In this document: one piece after another, positions 25,985 to 36,248 of the stretch
Layout: the number at the start of each line of letters is the position of its first letter
How positions within the stretch are numbered: the first letter of the stretch is position 1
NCBI RefSeq assembly: GCF_025398735.1
Contig: NZ_CP104694.1
Span: 4,643,465-4,707,464 of the forward strand
Reading direction: 5' to 3'
Length of the DNA: 64,000 nucleotides
Source of the DNA: Tahibacter amnicola
GTDB taxonomy: Bacteria > Pseudomonadota > Gammaproteobacteria > Xanthomonadales > Rhodanobacteraceae
Position numbers and translations under genes: made by a program
Notes under the pieces: model-generated
What the model saw: the letters and a program-made list of their open reading frames with translations, nothing else
The model's database searches: none
What the model was told of the DNA's origin: nothing

Positions 25985-28342
25985 CTAGCGATGGAAGTTT
26001 GCCTGTATTGGCGACCAGTAGCGCGGTCGGTCGAGCCGGCATTGTTCGCGCACATGCAATCCGTCCGCACCGATGCGAAGCCGGATGCAGCCGCTTTCCG
26101 CTGTGTTCAGCAGCGCGGCACCACGGCTGACGAACCGCGACACGACATCCGGATGCGGATGACCGAAGCGGTTGTGATACCCGGCTGACACGATACCCAG
26201 AACCGGCTGCGCCGCGTCCAGGAACGCGGGACTCGACGAGGTCTTGCTCCCGTGATGCGGCACCACCAGCGCCAGCGGCGAAACCGGATCGTCACGTAAA
26301 ACGGGCACCAGGCGCTGTTCGACCGGCCGGGTGATATCGCCCGTCAGGAGCACGCGACCGCCGGCAGCCTGGATGAGGATCACGCAGGAGCGATCGTTGT
26401 CGGACAGCAGCGGATCACCGCTGCCGCCGTGCAAAGTCCTGAATTGCACGGTGTTCCATGTCCACTCCCGCCCCGCCTCGCAGTGCACGGCACCGGGCAG
26501 ATCAGCCAGAACCTGCCCGCCCTCGATACGGCGGGGTGCCAGGCCCGCGGCGACGGCGGGCGCACCGCCGGCATGATCATTGTCCGCATGACTGACGACG
26601 AGCAGATCCAGGGAGTGCACGCCGCGCGCATGCGCCGCCGGCACCACGGCCGCGCCGCCCATTTCAAAGCCGGACGGGTAGCGCGCACCCGCGTCGTAGA
26701 CCATCGCGTAGTTGCTCGTCGTGACGAGGACCGCCAGCCCCTGCCCCACGTCCAGCACTTCCACATCCACCTCGCCAGGGCCGGGCCGGTCGGACCGCGG
26801 CCACAGCAGGGGCAGCAGCAACAACAGCCCCACCCATTTCATCGGCCAGCCGCGCGGCAACAGCAGCCACGCCGCGCCGGCCATCGCCAGCAGCAGTGCC
26901 AGCACCGAGGGCTCGGCAAAATGCCATTGCGCGGCCGGCAGCGTCGCCATGCCCTGGAGCAGCGCACACTGCAGGTCCATGGCCAGTGCCGCCACGCGGA
27001 GCACGGCATCGCCCGCCACCGGCGCCACCTGCGCCATCGCGACACCCGCGAGGGTCAGCGGCACGACCACGAAACTGATCCACGGTACCGCGACCAGATT
27101 GGCCAGCGGCCCGATCAACGAACTCTGCCCGAAGAACCACACACCCAGCGGCAGCAGCCCCAGGCTTGTCACGGCCTGGGCGAGCACGATTTCGCGCCAC
27201 CAGGGCTGCCGCCGCTCTCCCAGGCAGAACATCAGCCATGCCACGCCGAGAAACGACAGCCAGAATCCCGCCGACAACACGGCGACAGGATCGATCACCA
27301 ATATCACCGTCGCTGCGACTGCCAGCGTCTGCGCGGAACTGCTCGACCGCCGCACCCACCGCGCGCCGGCGATCACCGCGATCATGATCAAAGTCCGCAG
27401 CGTCGGTAGCCCGAACCCGGCCAGCGCCGTATACAGTGCGGCAAATGCCACTGCAGCCGGGGCTTCCCAGTGGCGGGCCGGGGCTCGCTGCAACAAGGCG
27501 GGAAAGCACCACCATACCGCCCGCGCGAGCAGGACGCCGAAGCCGGCCAGCAGGCCTACGTGGAAGCCGGAGATCGCCATCAGATGCGAAGTGCCGGTCG
27601 CGCGCAGCACGGTCCAGTCGGCATCGGTGAGCGCGCGCTGATCACCCACGGCCAGCGCGCGCAACCATCGGCTGTGCGGTTCGCCTCCGAGCGAGCGATC
27701 AATATGCCGGGCAATGTGGTCGCGCCAGGCATCTATGGCAAAGCGGCCCGGCGCGGCCAGGAAACGGTTGTCCGCGCTTTCGCGCACATAGCCGGTGGCA
27801 ACGATGCCGGCCTGCAGCGCGTAGCGCTCGAAGTCGAACCCACCGGGATTGCGCAGTCCACGCGGTGGGCGCAACCGTACGACCAGTTGCCAATACGCCC
27901 CCGGCGTCACCTCCGGCGGCGAGCCGTGCCAGGACAGCCGTATGCGCCCGGACAACGGCACGGGCTGGCCCTCTGACGCGGCGGTATCGATCCTCAGGTC
28001 GAAACGCAGGGCATCCGCGCGGCGATCCGGCAGGTCCACGACACGCCCGGTCACGAGGAGATCCTGGCCTTCCAGTACCGGCGCGAGACGCGCGTGGAGA
28101 GCCAGGTCCGCGCGACAGCAGGCCCAGGCCGCGCCTACCAGCACGAGCAACCACGCGTACTGACGAGGCCAGCGCAGGAGGCCACAAACACTGGCAACCA
28201 GCAGGCCGATCGACAACACCATCGGCGGTAGCACCGGCAAAGCCTGGACCAGCACCACGCCAGCCAGCAGCGCCAGCGCGGCGGACGGCGTCAGGGCCAA
28301 TCCGGGGAATCGGTGAGTGGGGTTCTGGCCATCCATGGCCAC
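25985..28342 (-). CDS. comEC: competence protein ComEC/Rec2
   Basis: A 785-residue inner-membrane channel for single-stranded DNA during natural transformation. The order is: N-terminal hydrophobic helices, an OB-like soluble part (VLEGQDLLVTGRVVDLPDRR), the competence domain with GTSHLMAISGFHVGLLAG, and a C-terminal metallo-beta-lactamase-like domain with SHADNDHAGG and VPHHGSKTSSS. The start is a GTG at 28342 or the ATG two codons later. It starts 14 bp after lolD, so the two are co-transcribed. No other competence gene is in the window. Confidence 0.93.
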   Translation of the reverse strand: MAMDGQNPTHRFPGLALTPSAALALLAGVVLVQALPVLPPMVLSIGLLVASVCGLLRWPRQYAWLLVLVGAAWACCRADLALHARLAPVLEGQDLLVTGRVVDLPDRRADALRFDLRIDTAASEGQPVPLSGRIRLSWHGSPPEVTPGAYWQLVVRLRPPRGLRNPGGFDFERYALQAGIVATGYVRESADNRFLAAPGRFAIDAWRDHIARHIDRSLGGEPHSRWLRALAVGDQRALTDADWTVLRATGTSHLMAISGFHVGLLAGFGVLLARAVWWCFPALLQRAPARHWEAPAAVAFAALYTALAGFGLPTLRTLIMIAVIAGARWVRRSSSSAQTLAVAATVILVIDPVAVLSAGFWLSFLGVAWLMFCLGERRQPWWREIVLAQAVTSLGLLPLGVWFFGQSSLIGPLANLVAVPWISFVVVPLTLAGVAMAQVAPVAGDAVLRVAALAMDLQCALLQGMATLPAAQWHFAEPSVLALLLAMAGAAWLLLPRGWPMKWVGLLLLLPLLWPRSDRPGPGEVDVEVLDVGQGLAVLVTTSNYAMVYDAGARYPSGFEMGGAAVVPAAHARGVHSLDLLVVSHADNDHAGGAPAVAAGLAPRRIEGGQVLADLPGAVHCEAGREWTWNTVQFRTLHGGSGDPLLSDNDRSCVILIQAAGGRVLLTGDITRPVEQRLVPVLRDDPVSPLALVVPHHGSKTSSSPAFLDAAQPVLGIVSAGYHNRFGHPHPDVVSRFVSRGAALLNTAESGCIRLRIGADGLHVREQCRLDRPRYWSPIQANFHR

Positions 28343-28356
28343 GGTGCGGCTCCCGG

Positions 28357-29091
28357 CTAGGTCTTGCGTGTGGCCTCGTAGAGGCGGCCGCTGTGCAGTT
28401 CCAGCACGCGGTCCATGCGTCCGGCAAGCCCGCGGTCATGGGTCACCAATATGAAGCTCGTACCGATTTCCCGATTGAGTTCCAGCATCAGCGCATACAC
28501 CTGCGCTGCGTTCTTCTCATCGAGATTACCGGTCGGTTCGTCACCGAGCACGCAGGCCGGGCGCGTCACCAGTGCCCGCGCCACGGCGCAACGCTGCCGT
28601 TCGCCACCGGACATCTCGCCGGGCTTGTGCTGCAGGCGATGGTCCAGACCTACGCGTTCGAGGAGTTCAGACGCCCTGCGTTGGGCTTCGGCTACCGGCG
28701 TGCCGCGGATCAGCAGCGGCATGCACACGTTTTCCAGTGCCGTGAATTCCGGCAGCAGGTGGTGGAACTGGTAGATGAAGCCCAATGCGCGGTTGCGCAG
28801 CTGGCCTCGCGCGCGGTCGGAGAGCGTCGACATGCGCTGGCCATCGACTTCGACATCACCGCTGGTAGGCGTATCCAGCCCTCCCAGAATGTGCAGCAGC
28901 GTGCTCTTGCCCGAACCGGAGGCACCGACAATCGCGAGTGTCTCGCCGCGCGCCAGTTCGAAGCTCAGGCCAGACAACACATCCGTGTTCAGGCCGCCTT
29001 CGCGGAACGACTTGCCCACATCGCGCGCCGACAGCACCACGTTGCCGGGTGCGCGGCCCGCGGCTTGCTGCGCCAGATCATGCTTACTCAT
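28357..29091 (-). CDS. lolD: lipoprotein-releasing ABC transporter ATPase LolD
   Basis: A 244-residue ATPase that drives release of outer-membrane lipoproteins from the inner membrane to LolA. Walker A is GASGSGKST (56-64), the signature is MSGGERQR and Walker B ends in [10 protein letters not shown]. The block [20 protein letters not shown] is typical of the LolD/MacB class. The ATG at 29091 lies 8 nt inside the end of the permease gene, a coupled arrangement. Confidence 0.95.
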   Translation of the reverse strand: MSKHDLAQQAAGRAPGNVVLSARDVGKSFREGGLNTDVLSGLSFELARGETLAIVGASGSGKSTLLHILGGLDTPTSGDVEVDGQRMSTLSDRARGQLRNRALGFIYQFHHLLPEFTALENVCMPLLIRGTPVAEAQRRASELLERVGLDHRLQHKPGEMSGGERQRCAVARALVTRPACVLGDEPTGNLDEKNAAQVYALMLELNREIGTSFILVTHDRGLAGRMDRVLELHSGRLYEATRKT

Positions 29092-30325
29092 AACGTAGCG
29101 CCGCCGCCGGTTCGGTACGGGCCGCACGCCACGCCGGATATAACGTCGCGAGCAGCGAGAAGACGAAGCCCAGGAGGGCAATCAGGCCGACATCGCTCCA
29201 TTGCATGTCCGACGGCAGGTCGCTGATGTAGTAGACGTCCGGCGACAGGAACACCAGGCCTGTTTTCGTCTCGATGAACTTGACGATCGCTTCCAGGTTC
29301 AACGCGAGCACTACCCCGAGCAGGGTGCCTATGGCGATACCGATGACGCCGACCACCACCCCCTGCACCATGAAGACGCCCATGATCGTGCCGGGTGAAG
29401 CACCGAGCGTGCGCAGGATGGCGATATCCGCCTGCTTGTCGGTGACCAGCATCACCAGCGTCGACACCAGGTTGAATGCCGCCACGGCGACGATGAGCGA
29501 AAGGATCATGAACATCACGCGCTTCTCCATCGCGATGGCGCGGAAGAAGTTGGCATGGCCCTGCATCCAGTCGCGCACGCGATACAGCCCGCCAAGCTCG
29601 GCCGCAAGCTCGCGCGCGACGGTGAAGGCGCGGAACATGTCATCCAGTTTCAGGCGGATACCGTCGGGACCATCGGTCTGGTAGAGGCGCCGCGCATCAT
29701 CCATGTGCACGATCGCAAGTCCCGAGTCGTATTCCTCCATGCCGATCTCGAACACGCCGACGACGGTGAAGCGCTTGAGTCGCGGCACGGCGCCAACGGG
29801 CGTGGCGCGAATCTCCGGTGCGTACACCACCACCTGCTCGCCGACATCGACGCCCAGCTTGTAGGCCAGTTCTCGCCCGAGCACGATGCCAAACCCACCG
29901 GGAAACAGGTCTGTCAGCTTGCCGGACTTCATCTTGTTGTGGATTTCCGCCACCTTCGGCTCTTCACCAGGAAGGATGCCGCGGACCAATCCGCCGGCAA
30001 CGCGCTGCCCCTGCAGCATGGCTTCACGCTCTATGTAGGGGGCTGCGCCCAGCACGTGCGGGTTCTTCTCCGCCTTGGCCAGTGCCGATTCCCAGTCCTT
30101 CACGCTGTCGCGCACGCCCTCGATGGTGGCGTGCGACACCATTCCGAGGATGCGTGAACGCAGTTCGTTGTCGAACCCGTTCATCACGGAGATGACGACG
30201 ATGAGGGCCGTGACCCCCAGCGCGATGCCCGCCATCGACACCAGGGAGATGAAGGAGATGAAGTGATTGCGGCGCTTGGCGCGGGTATAGCGCAGGCCGA
30301 TGAAGAGTTCTAACGGTCGGAACAT
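29084..30325 (-). CDS. lolC: lipoprotein-releasing permease LolC/LolE
   Basis: A 413-residue permease with four membrane spans and a large periplasmic loop between the first and second (FtsX/MacB topology). The N-terminus [20 protein letters not shown] and the first helix [20 protein letters not shown] are diagnostic of LolC/E. Only one permease gene is present, as in species that use a single LolF-like subunit in place of the LolC/LolE pair; a second copy could lie elsewhere. The start at 30325 is the only Met that fits the family N-terminus. Confidence 0.92.
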   Translation of the reverse strand: MFRPLELFIGLRYTRAKRRNHFISFISLVSMAGIALGVTALIVVISVMNGFDNELRSRILGMVSHATIEGVRDSVKDWESALAKAEKNPHVLGAAPYIEREAMLQGQRVAGGLVRGILPGEEPKVAEIHNKMKSGKLTDLFPGGFGIVLGRELAYKLGVDVGEQVVVYAPEIRATPVGAVPRLKRFTVVGVFEIGMEEYDSGLAIVHMDDARRLYQTDGPDGIRLKLDDMFRAFTVARELAAELGGLYRVRDWMQGHANFFRAIAMEKRVMFMILSLIVAVAAFNLVSTLVMLVTDKQADIAILRTLGASPGTIMGVFMVQGVVVGVIGIAIGTLLGVVLALNLEAIVKFIETKTGLVFLSPDVYYISDLPSDMQWSDVGLIALLGFVFSLLATLYPAWRAARTEPAAALRYE

Positions 30326-30388
30326 CGACGGTGACAATCCTTGAAGGCGCGGCTCTGACCGGAAATCGCGGGCGAGAGTGCCCCACGC

Positions 30389-30411
30389 CGGCACGCGACG
30401 CAAGCGTGCCG
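30389..30411 (-). terminator. 8-bp hairpin between ygfX and lolC
   Basis: CGGCACGC (30389-30396) and GCGTGCCG (30404-30411) form a perfect stem with a 7-nt loop in the 101-bp gap between the sdh cluster and the lol genes, both leftward. It lacks a U-tract. It may separate the two transcription units. Confidence 0.3.
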
Positions 30412-30426
30412 CGTCACGGATGCCGC

Positions 30427-30867
30427 TCAGGTGAGCGGAATTACCCGGCCACGGGCTTCGGTCCCGCCGGACAATCGCACCAGCAGCCGCCGGCGGGATT
30501 CCCGGTCGAGGTTGTCTGGCGTCAGGATCACGGTGGCGACGCGGCCGGTGGCCAGGCGCAGTCGCAGGAGGAGGCACATCCCCAGGCGACGCCAGTCGAG
30601 CAGGTCGGCGTCGAGGATGAGGCCCTGTTCGGCCATCCAGGCCCAGCTGCCGTCCTCGCGCCAGGCGATTCGCACCGGCGCGCCCCGCGGCTGCGACCAG
30701 TGGCGCCACGCGACCAGCACAACGAGGATGCTGGCGATGGCCGCCGCCGGCGCCGGCATGGCACACAGCCAGAGGGATGCGATGGCGAGCAGGCACACGC
30801 CCAGCCCGGCGTAGCGGACAGCGTCCGAACCGGCGTAGTCAAACGCGAGGGCGGTCGCGGATTTCAC
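30427..30867 (-). CDS. YgfX (CptA)-like membrane protein
   Basis: About 146 residues with a short cytoplasmic start, two adjacent hydrophobic helices (RYAGLGVCLLAIASLWLC and AAIASILVVLVAW, roughly 15-55) and a soluble beta-rich C-terminus ending in RRRLLVRLSG. This is the layout of YgfX, the membrane partner encoded next to SdhE and once described as a toxin of a toxin-antitoxin pair; a role in flavoprotein or membrane homeostasis is more likely. The start is uncertain: the GTG at 30867 gives VKSATALAFDYAGS, which suits the family, and overlaps sdhE by 29 nt. Confidence 0.7.
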   Translation of the reverse strand: MKSATALAFDYAGSDAVRYAGLGVCLLAIASLWLCAMPAPAAAIASILVVLVAWRHWSQPRGAPVRIAWREDGSWAWMAEQGLILDADLLDWRRLGMCLLLRLRLATGRVATVILTPDNLDRESRRRLLVRLSGGTEARGRVIPLT

Positions 30868-31090
30868 GGATGATGTCGCGCCAGTCAGCGCGGTCGGGCT
30901 CGCGACGACCGACCAGCCAGTCCCACAGATCCGGATCCTGCACATCCAGCAGCTCGGCGAAAGCCTGGCGCAACTGGGCATCCACAACGGGGTAGCGAGC
31001 GTCCAGCCACCAGCCCACCAGCGCGTCCAGCTCGCGCGTGCCGCGCCGGCAACGCCAGCGCAGCCGTGCCAGTTCGGAAGGTTCGCTCAT
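30839..31090 (-). CDS. sdhE: succinate dehydrogenase flavinylation factor SdhE
   Basis: An 83-residue protein that helps attach FAD covalently to SdhA. The conserved RGxxE motif is present as RWRCRRGTRELDAL (10-23), and the DPDLWDWLVGR segment is typical of the family (YgfY/CptB). It starts 47 bp after sdhB and overlaps ygfX, so it belongs to the sdh transcript. Confidence 0.93.
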   Translation of the reverse strand: MSEPSELARLRWRCRRGTRELDALVGWWLDARYPVVDAQLRQAFAELLDVQDPDLWDWLVGRREPDRADWRDIIREIRDRPRV

Positions 31091-31137
31091 GGTCACTGTG
31101 CCCTTCGCCACGCCGACAGGACGCGGCGTCGCTAACT

Positions 31138-31926
31138 TCACGCGCCCTGGCGTTCCACCATGAGCTTTTTGATCTCCGCGATGGCCTTGGCCGGGTTGAG
31201 ACCCTTCGGGCAGGTGCGGGCGCAGTTCATGATGGTGTGGCAGCGATACAGGCGGAACGGGTCTTCCAGGTCGTCCAGGCGCGCGCCGGTGTCTTCGTCA
31301 CGGCTGTCGACGATCCAGCGGTAAGCCTGCAGCAGCACGGCCGGGCCGAGATAGCGATCGCCGTTCCACCAGTAGCTCGGGCAGGACGTCGAGCAGCACG
31401 CGCACAGGATGCATTCGTAGAGACCGTCGAGCTTGGCGCGGTCTTCCTTGGATTGAAGGCGCTCCGAGTCCGGCGGCGGCGCACTCTGGGTGCGGATCCA
31501 GGGCTTGATCGACGCGTACTGCGCGTAGAAATGCGTCAGGTCGGGCACCAGGTCTTTCACGACCTGCATATGCGGCAGCGGATAAACCGGCACCTCCTTG
31601 CCCCCGCAATCGCCGACGGCCTTGGTGCAGGCCAGCGTATTGGTGCCGTCGATGTTCATGGCGCACGAGCCGCAGATGCCTTCGCGACAGGAACGGCGGA
31701 AGGTCAGGGTCGGGTCGATCTCGTTCTTGATCTTGATCAGCGCGTCCAGAACCATCGGGCCGCAACTGGCCATGTCGACGTCGTAGGTGTCCACGCGCGG
31801 ATTCTGGCCATCATCCGGATTCCAACGGTAGACCTTGAAGGTGCGCACACTTTTGGCACCCGCGGGCGCCGGGAAATGCTTGCCCTTCTGCACCTTGGAG
31901 TTCTTCGGAAGGGTGAACTCAGCCAT
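31138..31926 (-). CDS. sdhB: succinate dehydrogenase iron-sulfur subunit
   Basis: A 262-residue subunit carrying the 2Fe-2S, 4Fe-4S and 3Fe-4S clusters of complex II. The cysteine sets are [15 protein letters not shown] with a later C in NTLACTK, then [12 protein letters not shown], then [17 protein letters not shown]. All expected ligands are present. The start overlaps the end of a DUF962-like gene by 8 nt, which separates it from sdhA; in most species sdhA and sdhB are adjacent. Confidence 0.96.
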   Translation of the reverse strand: MAEFTLPKNSKVQKGKHFPAPAGAKSVRTFKVYRWNPDDGQNPRVDTYDVDMASCGPMVLDALIKIKNEIDPTLTFRRSCREGICGSCAMNIDGTNTLACTKAVGDCGGKEVPVYPLPHMQVVKDLVPDLTHFYAQYASIKPWIRTQSAPPPDSERLQSKEDRAKLDGLYECILCACCSTSCPSYWWNGDRYLGPAVLLQAYRWIVDSRDEDTGARLDDLEDPFRLYRCHTIMNCARTCPKGLNPAKAIAEIKKLMVERQGA

Positions 31927-32296
31927 GGCGATTCCTTGAGTTGCTGTCGGCGCTGATCAGGTTGTTCAGCCAGCCGCCACTTAGTACAAAACGCGGAAAA
32001 GTGATGAATTGCTCAATCAGCACGCGACCGATGAAATCGGCAGGGCCGTCAAACGGTATCGGCGCCTCAGCCTCGCGCTTGTGACCGACGCCCTGCACGG
32101 CAAATGCCGCCACCGCGACCACGACCGAGACGCCAGCCGCCAGCCATTGGCCATGCACCAACGACGTCACCGCCGCGAGCACGCCGGCGATGAAAGCCGG
32201 CACGGCCAGCATGTGCAGCACCAGGTTCAACCGATCGCGGTGGTTGCGATCGTAGCCTTGCCACTGCCAGCGGATCAGCCCGCCCTCGCGTGCCAT
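31919..32296 (-). CDS. DUF962/Mpo1-like membrane protein inside the sdh operon
   Basis: A 125-residue protein with two central hydrophobic helices ([20 protein letters not shown] and [18 protein letters not shown]). The pattern of conserved positions, N-L-x-L-H with later G-H-x-x-E and a P near [10 protein letters not shown], is that of the DUF962 family. Yeast Mpo1 of this family is a dioxygenase of fatty acid alpha-oxidation, but bacterial members are uncharacterised. It starts 10 bp before sdhA ends and overlaps sdhB, so it is translated as part of the sdh operon. Family assignment is moderate. Confidence 0.65.
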   Translation of the reverse strand: MAREGGLIRWQWQGYDRNHRDRLNLVLHMLAVPAFIAGVLAAVTSLVHGQWLAAGVSVVVAVAAFAVQGVGHKREAEAPIPFDGPADFIGRVLIEQFITFPRFVLSGGWLNNLISADSNSRNRHG

Positions 32297-32306
32297 CGCC
32301 GATACC

Positions 32307-34094
32307 TCAGTAGACGCGCGGCTTGGGCGGAACGACGTCGACGTCCTTGGTCAGCGTGTACATGTGCACCGGGCGATAGTCGAAGCCGACCTTCCCCGCC
32401 GCATCCACGTTCACCAGGGTGTGCTTCTGCCAGTTCGCATCATCGCGGTCCTGGAAATCCTCGCGCGCATGCGCGCCACGGCTTTCCTTGCGGTTCTCGG
32501 CCGAATACATCGTCGCCACCGCCTGGCCCAGCAGGTTCTGCAGTTCCAGCGTTTCGATCAGATCCGAGTTCCACACCAGGGAACGGTCGCTCACGCGCAC
32601 ATCCGCGAAGGAATCGTAGGCCTGGCTGATCTTGGTGCAGCCTTCCTTGAGCGTCTCGCCGGTGCGGAACACGGCGGCGTCCTTCTGCATGATGCGCTGC
32701 ATGTTCAGGCGGATATCCGCCGTCGGCGAACCACCCTTGGCAAAGCGCAACTTGTCGAAATTCGCCAGCGCGGCATCGCAGGCCGAGGCCGGCAGATCCT
32801 TGTGCGGCGTGCCTGGCTTGATGATCTCGGCCGCGCGATTGGCCGCGGCGCGACCGAACACGACGAGGTCGAGCAGCGAGTTGGAGCCGAGGCGGTTGGC
32901 CCCGTGCACCGACACGCAGGCCGCCTCGCCAATGGCGAACAGACCCGGCACGACGGCGTCGGGATTGTCACCGACCTTGCGTACCACTTCGCCGTGATAG
33001 TTCGTCGGAATGCCACCCATGTTGTAGTGCACCGTCGGCAGCACCGGGATCGGCTGCTTGGCCACGTCGACGCCCGCGAAGATGTGCGCGCTTTCCGCAA
33101 TACCCGGCAGCTTTTCGTTGATGACCGAAGGCCCCAGATGCATCAGGTTCAGGTGAATATGGTCAGCGCCCGGGCCGACGCCGCGCCCTTCGCGGATTTC
33201 GATCGTCATCGCGCGCGAGACGACGTCGCGGGAAGCGAGGTCCTTGGCGTTCGGTGCGTAGCGCTCCATGAAGCGCTCGCCCTTGGAATTGGTGAGGTAA
33301 CCGCCCTCGCCGCGCACGCCTTCGGTGATCAGGCAGCCCGCGCCGTAGATGCCCGTCGGATGGAACTGCACGAATTCCATGTCCTGCAGCGGCAGGCCGG
33401 CACGCAGCACCATGCCGCCGCCATCACCCGTACAGGTATGTGCCGACGTCGCGGAGAAATAGGCACGGCCGTATCCGCCGGTCGCCAGCACCACCGCGTG
33501 GGCGCGGAAGAGATGGATCGTGCCCTCGGCCATGTCCAGGGCAATCACGCCGCGGCAGACGCCTTCCGAATCCATGATCAGGTCGAGCGCGAAATACTCG
33601 ATGTAGAAACGCGCGTCGTGCTTGAGCGACTGCTGATACAGCGTGTGCAGGATCGCATGTCCGGTACGGTCGGCCGCTGCGCAGGTACGCTGCGCGGTCC
33701 CCTTGCCGTAGTGCGTGGTCATGCCGCCAAACGGGCGCTGGTAGATCTTGCCGTCCTCGGTGCGCGAGAACGGCACGCCGTAGTGCTCCAGCTCGATCAC
33801 GGCCGGAATGGCTTCGCGGCACATGTATTCGATCGCGTCCTGGTCGCCCAGCCAGTCCGACCCCTTGATGGTGTCGTAGAAGTGGAAACGCCAGTCGTCC
33901 TCACCCATGTTGGCGAGGGCCGCCGACATGCCGCCCTGCGCCGCCACCGTGTGCGAGCGCGTCGGGAATACCTTGGTGATGCACGCGGTGCTCAGGCCCT
34001 TGGCGGCCATGCCGAAGGTGGCGCGCAGGCCGGCACCGCCGGCGCCCACCACCACGACGTCGTATTTGTGTTGCTGGATCTTGTAGCTTTCCAT
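32307..34094 (-). CDS. sdhA: succinate dehydrogenase flavoprotein subunit
   Basis: A 595-residue subunit that oxidises succinate to fumarate with covalent FAD. The N-terminal FAD fold reads [17 protein letters not shown]. The histidine that carries FAD is in [13 protein letters not shown]. Substrate-site blocks include [27 protein letters not shown] and the [18 protein letters not shown] segment. The start [12 protein letters not shown] at 34094 is 4 bp after the sdhD stop. Length and motifs are normal for bacterial SdhA. Confidence 0.97.
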   Translation of the reverse strand: MESYKIQQHKYDVVVVGAGGAGLRATFGMAAKGLSTACITKVFPTRSHTVAAQGGMSAALANMGEDDWRFHFYDTIKGSDWLGDQDAIEYMCREAIPAVIELEHYGVPFSRTEDGKIYQRPFGGMTTHYGKGTAQRTCAAADRTGHAILHTLYQQSLKHDARFYIEYFALDLIMDSEGVCRGVIALDMAEGTIHLFRAHAVVLATGGYGRAYFSATSAHTCTGDGGGMVLRAGLPLQDMEFVQFHPTGIYGAGCLITEGVRGEGGYLTNSKGERFMERYAPNAKDLASRDVVSRAMTIEIREGRGVGPGADHIHLNLMHLGPSVINEKLPGIAESAHIFAGVDVAKQPIPVLPTVHYNMGGIPTNYHGEVVRKVGDNPDAVVPGLFAIGEAACVSVHGANRLGSNSLLDLVVFGRAAANRAAEIIKPGTPHKDLPASACDAALANFDKLRFAKGGSPTADIRLNMQRIMQKDAAVFRTGETLKEGCTKISQAYDSFADVRVSDRSLVWNSDLIETLELQNLLGQAVATMYSAENRKESRGAHAREDFQDRDDANWQKHTLVNVDAAGKVGFDYRPVHMYTLTKDVDVVPPKPRVY

Positions 34095-34098
34095 CTCG

Positions 34099-34488
34099 TC
34101 AGCTTCCCAGAGCGATGCGGGCCACGGCCAGGATGCTGGCGAGCGCACCAAGCACGGCGAGGAACTTCACGGTGACCTGCGCGGTGATTTCCAGGCCGCG
34201 CGTGTGCACGTAGTCTTCGATCACGACCTGCAGGCCCAGCTGGGCGTGCCAGAACACGGCCACCAGGAAGGACACCATCAGCACGGCATTGCAGGGCTGA
34301 CCGACGAGGGCGCGGGCACTGGCGTAGTCCAGGTGCAGCAGGCGCAGGGCCAGCCAGACAAACCAGATGGACAGCGGCACCAGGGCGAGCGCCGTGATGC
34401 GCTGGACGATGAAATGGTGGGTACCGCCACGCGCGGAACCGAGGCCGCGGACGTTCTTGAGCGGCGTGCGAAGGCGTGCGTTCTTCAT
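34099..34488 (-). CDS. sdhD: succinate dehydrogenase membrane anchor SdhD
   Basis: A 129-residue, three-helix membrane anchor. [20 protein letters not shown] holds the conserved R/H region near the quinone site, and [18 protein letters not shown] contains the heme b ligand histidine and the typical ED-Y-H block. The start overlaps the sdhC stop by 4 nt (ATGA). Confidence 0.93.
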   Translation of the reverse strand: MKNARLRTPLKNVRGLGSARGGTHHFIVQRITALALVPLSIWFVWLALRLLHLDYASARALVGQPCNAVLMVSFLVAVFWHAQLGLQVVIEDYVHTRGLEITAQVTVKFLAVLGALASILAVARIALGS

Positions 34489-34880
34489 GCCGCACCTCCG
34501 CGCAGGAAGACGCAGGCCCAGACAAGGGCAGTCAGCACCAGCGAACCGATGACGGCCAGCCAGCCGGTACGCACGAACTGCTCGATGCGGTAACCCCAAC
34601 CGGTGTCTTCGGCGAGATGACGAAGGCCGTTCAGCAGGTGATAGGCCAGTGACCAGGTCCAGCCAAACAGCAGCACCTGCCCGATCAGCGAGCCGGCACA
34701 GGCCTGCACCTTGGCGTAGGCCTCGGGGCCGGCCGCCAGACCGCCGAGCAGACACACCAGCAGGATCGTGCCGAATGCGAGGGCGATACCTGCCGCGCGG
34801 TGCAGGATCGAGGACACCATCTGGATCTGCCAACGGTAGATCTGGAGGTGCGGTGACAAGGGTCGTGCCGCTTGAGGCAT
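34485..34880 (-). CDS. sdhC: succinate dehydrogenase cytochrome b556 subunit SdhC
   Basis: A 131-residue, three-helix subunit. The N-terminal PLSPHLQIYRWQIQMVSSILHR is nearly diagnostic (SPHLxIYR and S-x-x-HR). The heme ligand is in LAYHLLNGLRHLAEDTG. I prefer the ATG at 34880 over that at 34889 because AAAGG then sits 9 nt upstream. It opens the structural part of the operon, 81 bp after the SDHAF4-like gene. Confidence 0.93.
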   Translation of the reverse strand: MPQAARPLSPHLQIYRWQIQMVSSILHRAAGIALAFGTILLVCLLGGLAAGPEAYAKVQACAGSLIGQVLLFGWTWSLAYHLLNGLRHLAEDTGWGYRIEQFVRTGWLAVIGSLVLTALVWACVFLRGGAA

Positions 34881-34961
34881 GGTCGCCATCCTTTACGCCA
34901 ACCGGGTTACCGATCCGACATCCCATCGTTTCCGGCGCAAGCGGCCCTCGGCCGCATGCGT

Positions 34962-35132
34962 TCAGAAATCGATGCAACGGCCATTCTTTTCCCAGTCACC
35001 GTAGCGGGTAGGCTCCGGCCCCTGGCGGCCACCGACCTCACGCGGACGCACGGGGGCGTCCGTCGGCACCGGAGCAGCAGGCTCGGGAGCGACGTGGTCA
35101 GGCGGAACTGGCTGGGAAGTGGATTCGGGCAT
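34962..35132 (-). CDS. DUF1674 protein, SDHAF4-like succinate dehydrogenase assembly factor
   Basis: A 56-residue protein whose C-terminal half, EVGGRQGPEPTRYGDWEKNG followed by RCIDF, is the DUF1674 signature (GxxGPEPTRYGDWExxGRxxDF). Mitochondrial SDHAF4 binds flavinylated SdhA and promotes its docking with SdhB. The N-terminal half is Pro/Ala-rich and probably disordered. It lies directly upstream of sdhC in the same direction, so it is likely the first gene of the sdh operon. The genomic link is strong evidence for a role in complex II assembly. Confidence 0.9.
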   Translation of the reverse strand: MPESTSQPVPPDHVAPEPAAPVPTDAPVRPREVGGRQGPEPTRYGDWEKNGRCIDF

Positions 35133-35299
35133 AGGTTTTGAAGCGGCGCGAAGGGTAACGCCCGAGGGGGAACTGACAAGGGATGCGGGCCATTCGAACC
35201 GGCGTGGACTACCTGCCTGCTCCACCCATTGCGCGTGTGCATGGGTTTGGACGCAGGGGTTTGCGATACTCGCCTGATTCCCCTGGAGATCGTCACGCC

Positions 35300-36142
35300 G
35301 TGATTGCGTTACCTGCGCCTGAGGTTGTCGAGCTGGCGGGTCCGGACGCGCAGAAATTCGCGCAGGCCCAATTCTGTAACGATGTGCTGGCCCTGGCGCC
35401 GGGAAACAGCCAACTCAACGGGTGGCTCACGACACAAGGGCGCGTGCGGCGTCTCTTTCACCTGTATTGCTGGGACGAAAGCCGCTACTGGCTGGTGATG
35501 CGCGGCGGCGATGCCGCGTCAATCGTCACGCCCCTGAAAATGTTCGTCTTTCGCCTGAAAGTTCAGGTGGCCGTGGTCAGCGGATGGCGACTGTGGGGAT
35601 CCGCGGAGGGCGCCGCGCCGGCCGGTGCGGCGTCGATACCGTTGCCCGACGGCCGGTACCTGCACCTGGCCCCGGACTGCACCGATAGTGCGCCACCTGC
35701 CAGCGCGCCCGCGGCATGGACCTGCGCGGATATCGAGCACGGCCTGCCCTGGCTGCCGGAGCACGCCATCGAGCAAGTGCTTCCTTCCTGGATGGGTTTC
35801 CAGGCGCTGGGAGCCATCAGCCATCGCAAGGGCTGTTACCCGGGGCAGGAAATCGTGGCCCGCCTGCATTTCAAAGGTGGCGCCGACAAACGGGGCCCTG
35901 CGGTGGTGCGCGCCAGGCCGGACGTCCTTGCCACTGCCGGCACCCTGCGCGATGCCCAGGGCGGCGAAGCCGGGATCCTTCTGCAGCACGCTCACGAGGG
36001 GGGCTCAGCGATCGGCCTGGCCGTGCTGCGCCGCGACGTTGCCCAGTCCGGTGCCGTCGTGTTTGCCGACGGCGGCGCACCCATCGAGGTGCTAGGGCCG
36101 CCGAAGTTGCCCGGCACTGCGGCTGAGACCGCCACAACATAA
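35300..36142 (+). CDS. ygfZ: folate-binding protein YgfZ
   Basis: A 280-residue protein of the YgfZ/GcvT-like family that uses tetrahydrofolate to maintain iron-sulfur enzymes such as MiaB. The family signature is visible as SHRKGCYPGQEIVARLHFKG (about 174-193). The preceding LPWLPEHAIEQVLPSWM block is also typical. The start is placed at a GTG (35300) with GGAG 11 nt upstream, a little far; in-frame extension to 35183 looks non-coding. It diverges from the SDHAF4/sdh operon, which itself needs Fe-S clusters. Confidence 0.88.
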   Translation: MIALPAPEVVELAGPDAQKFAQAQFCNDVLALAPGNSQLNGWLTTQGRVRRLFHLYCWDESRYWLVMRGGDAASIVTPLKMFVFRLKVQVAVVSGWRLWGSAEGAAPAGAASIPLPDGRYLHLAPDCTDSAPPASAPAAWTCADIEHGLPWLPEHAIEQVLPSWMGFQALGAISHRKGCYPGQEIVARLHFKGGADKRGPAVVRARPDVLATAGTLRDAQGGEAGILLQHAHEGGSAIGLAVLRRDVAQSGAVVFADGGAPIEVLGPPKLPGTAAETATT

Positions 36143-36208
36143 GCCCCATTTACAAGGATTTGCCGCGCGCATCGAAAGTGGCCCTGAAATTGGCTAGCGA
36201 AGATTGCG

Positions 36209-36214
36209 TATAAT
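36209..36214 (+). promoter_or_regulatory. consensus -10 element before the PhnD-like gene
   Basis: A perfect TATAAT stands 34 bp before the start codon. The -35 region is poor: CTGAAA (36184-36189) is at 19 bp spacing and TTGGCT (36190-36195) at 13 bp. An activator or extended -10 contact may be needed. Confidence 0.5.
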
Positions 36215-36248
36215 CAGGCGAATTCAGGGGTATTAGGGGAGATTTGGC

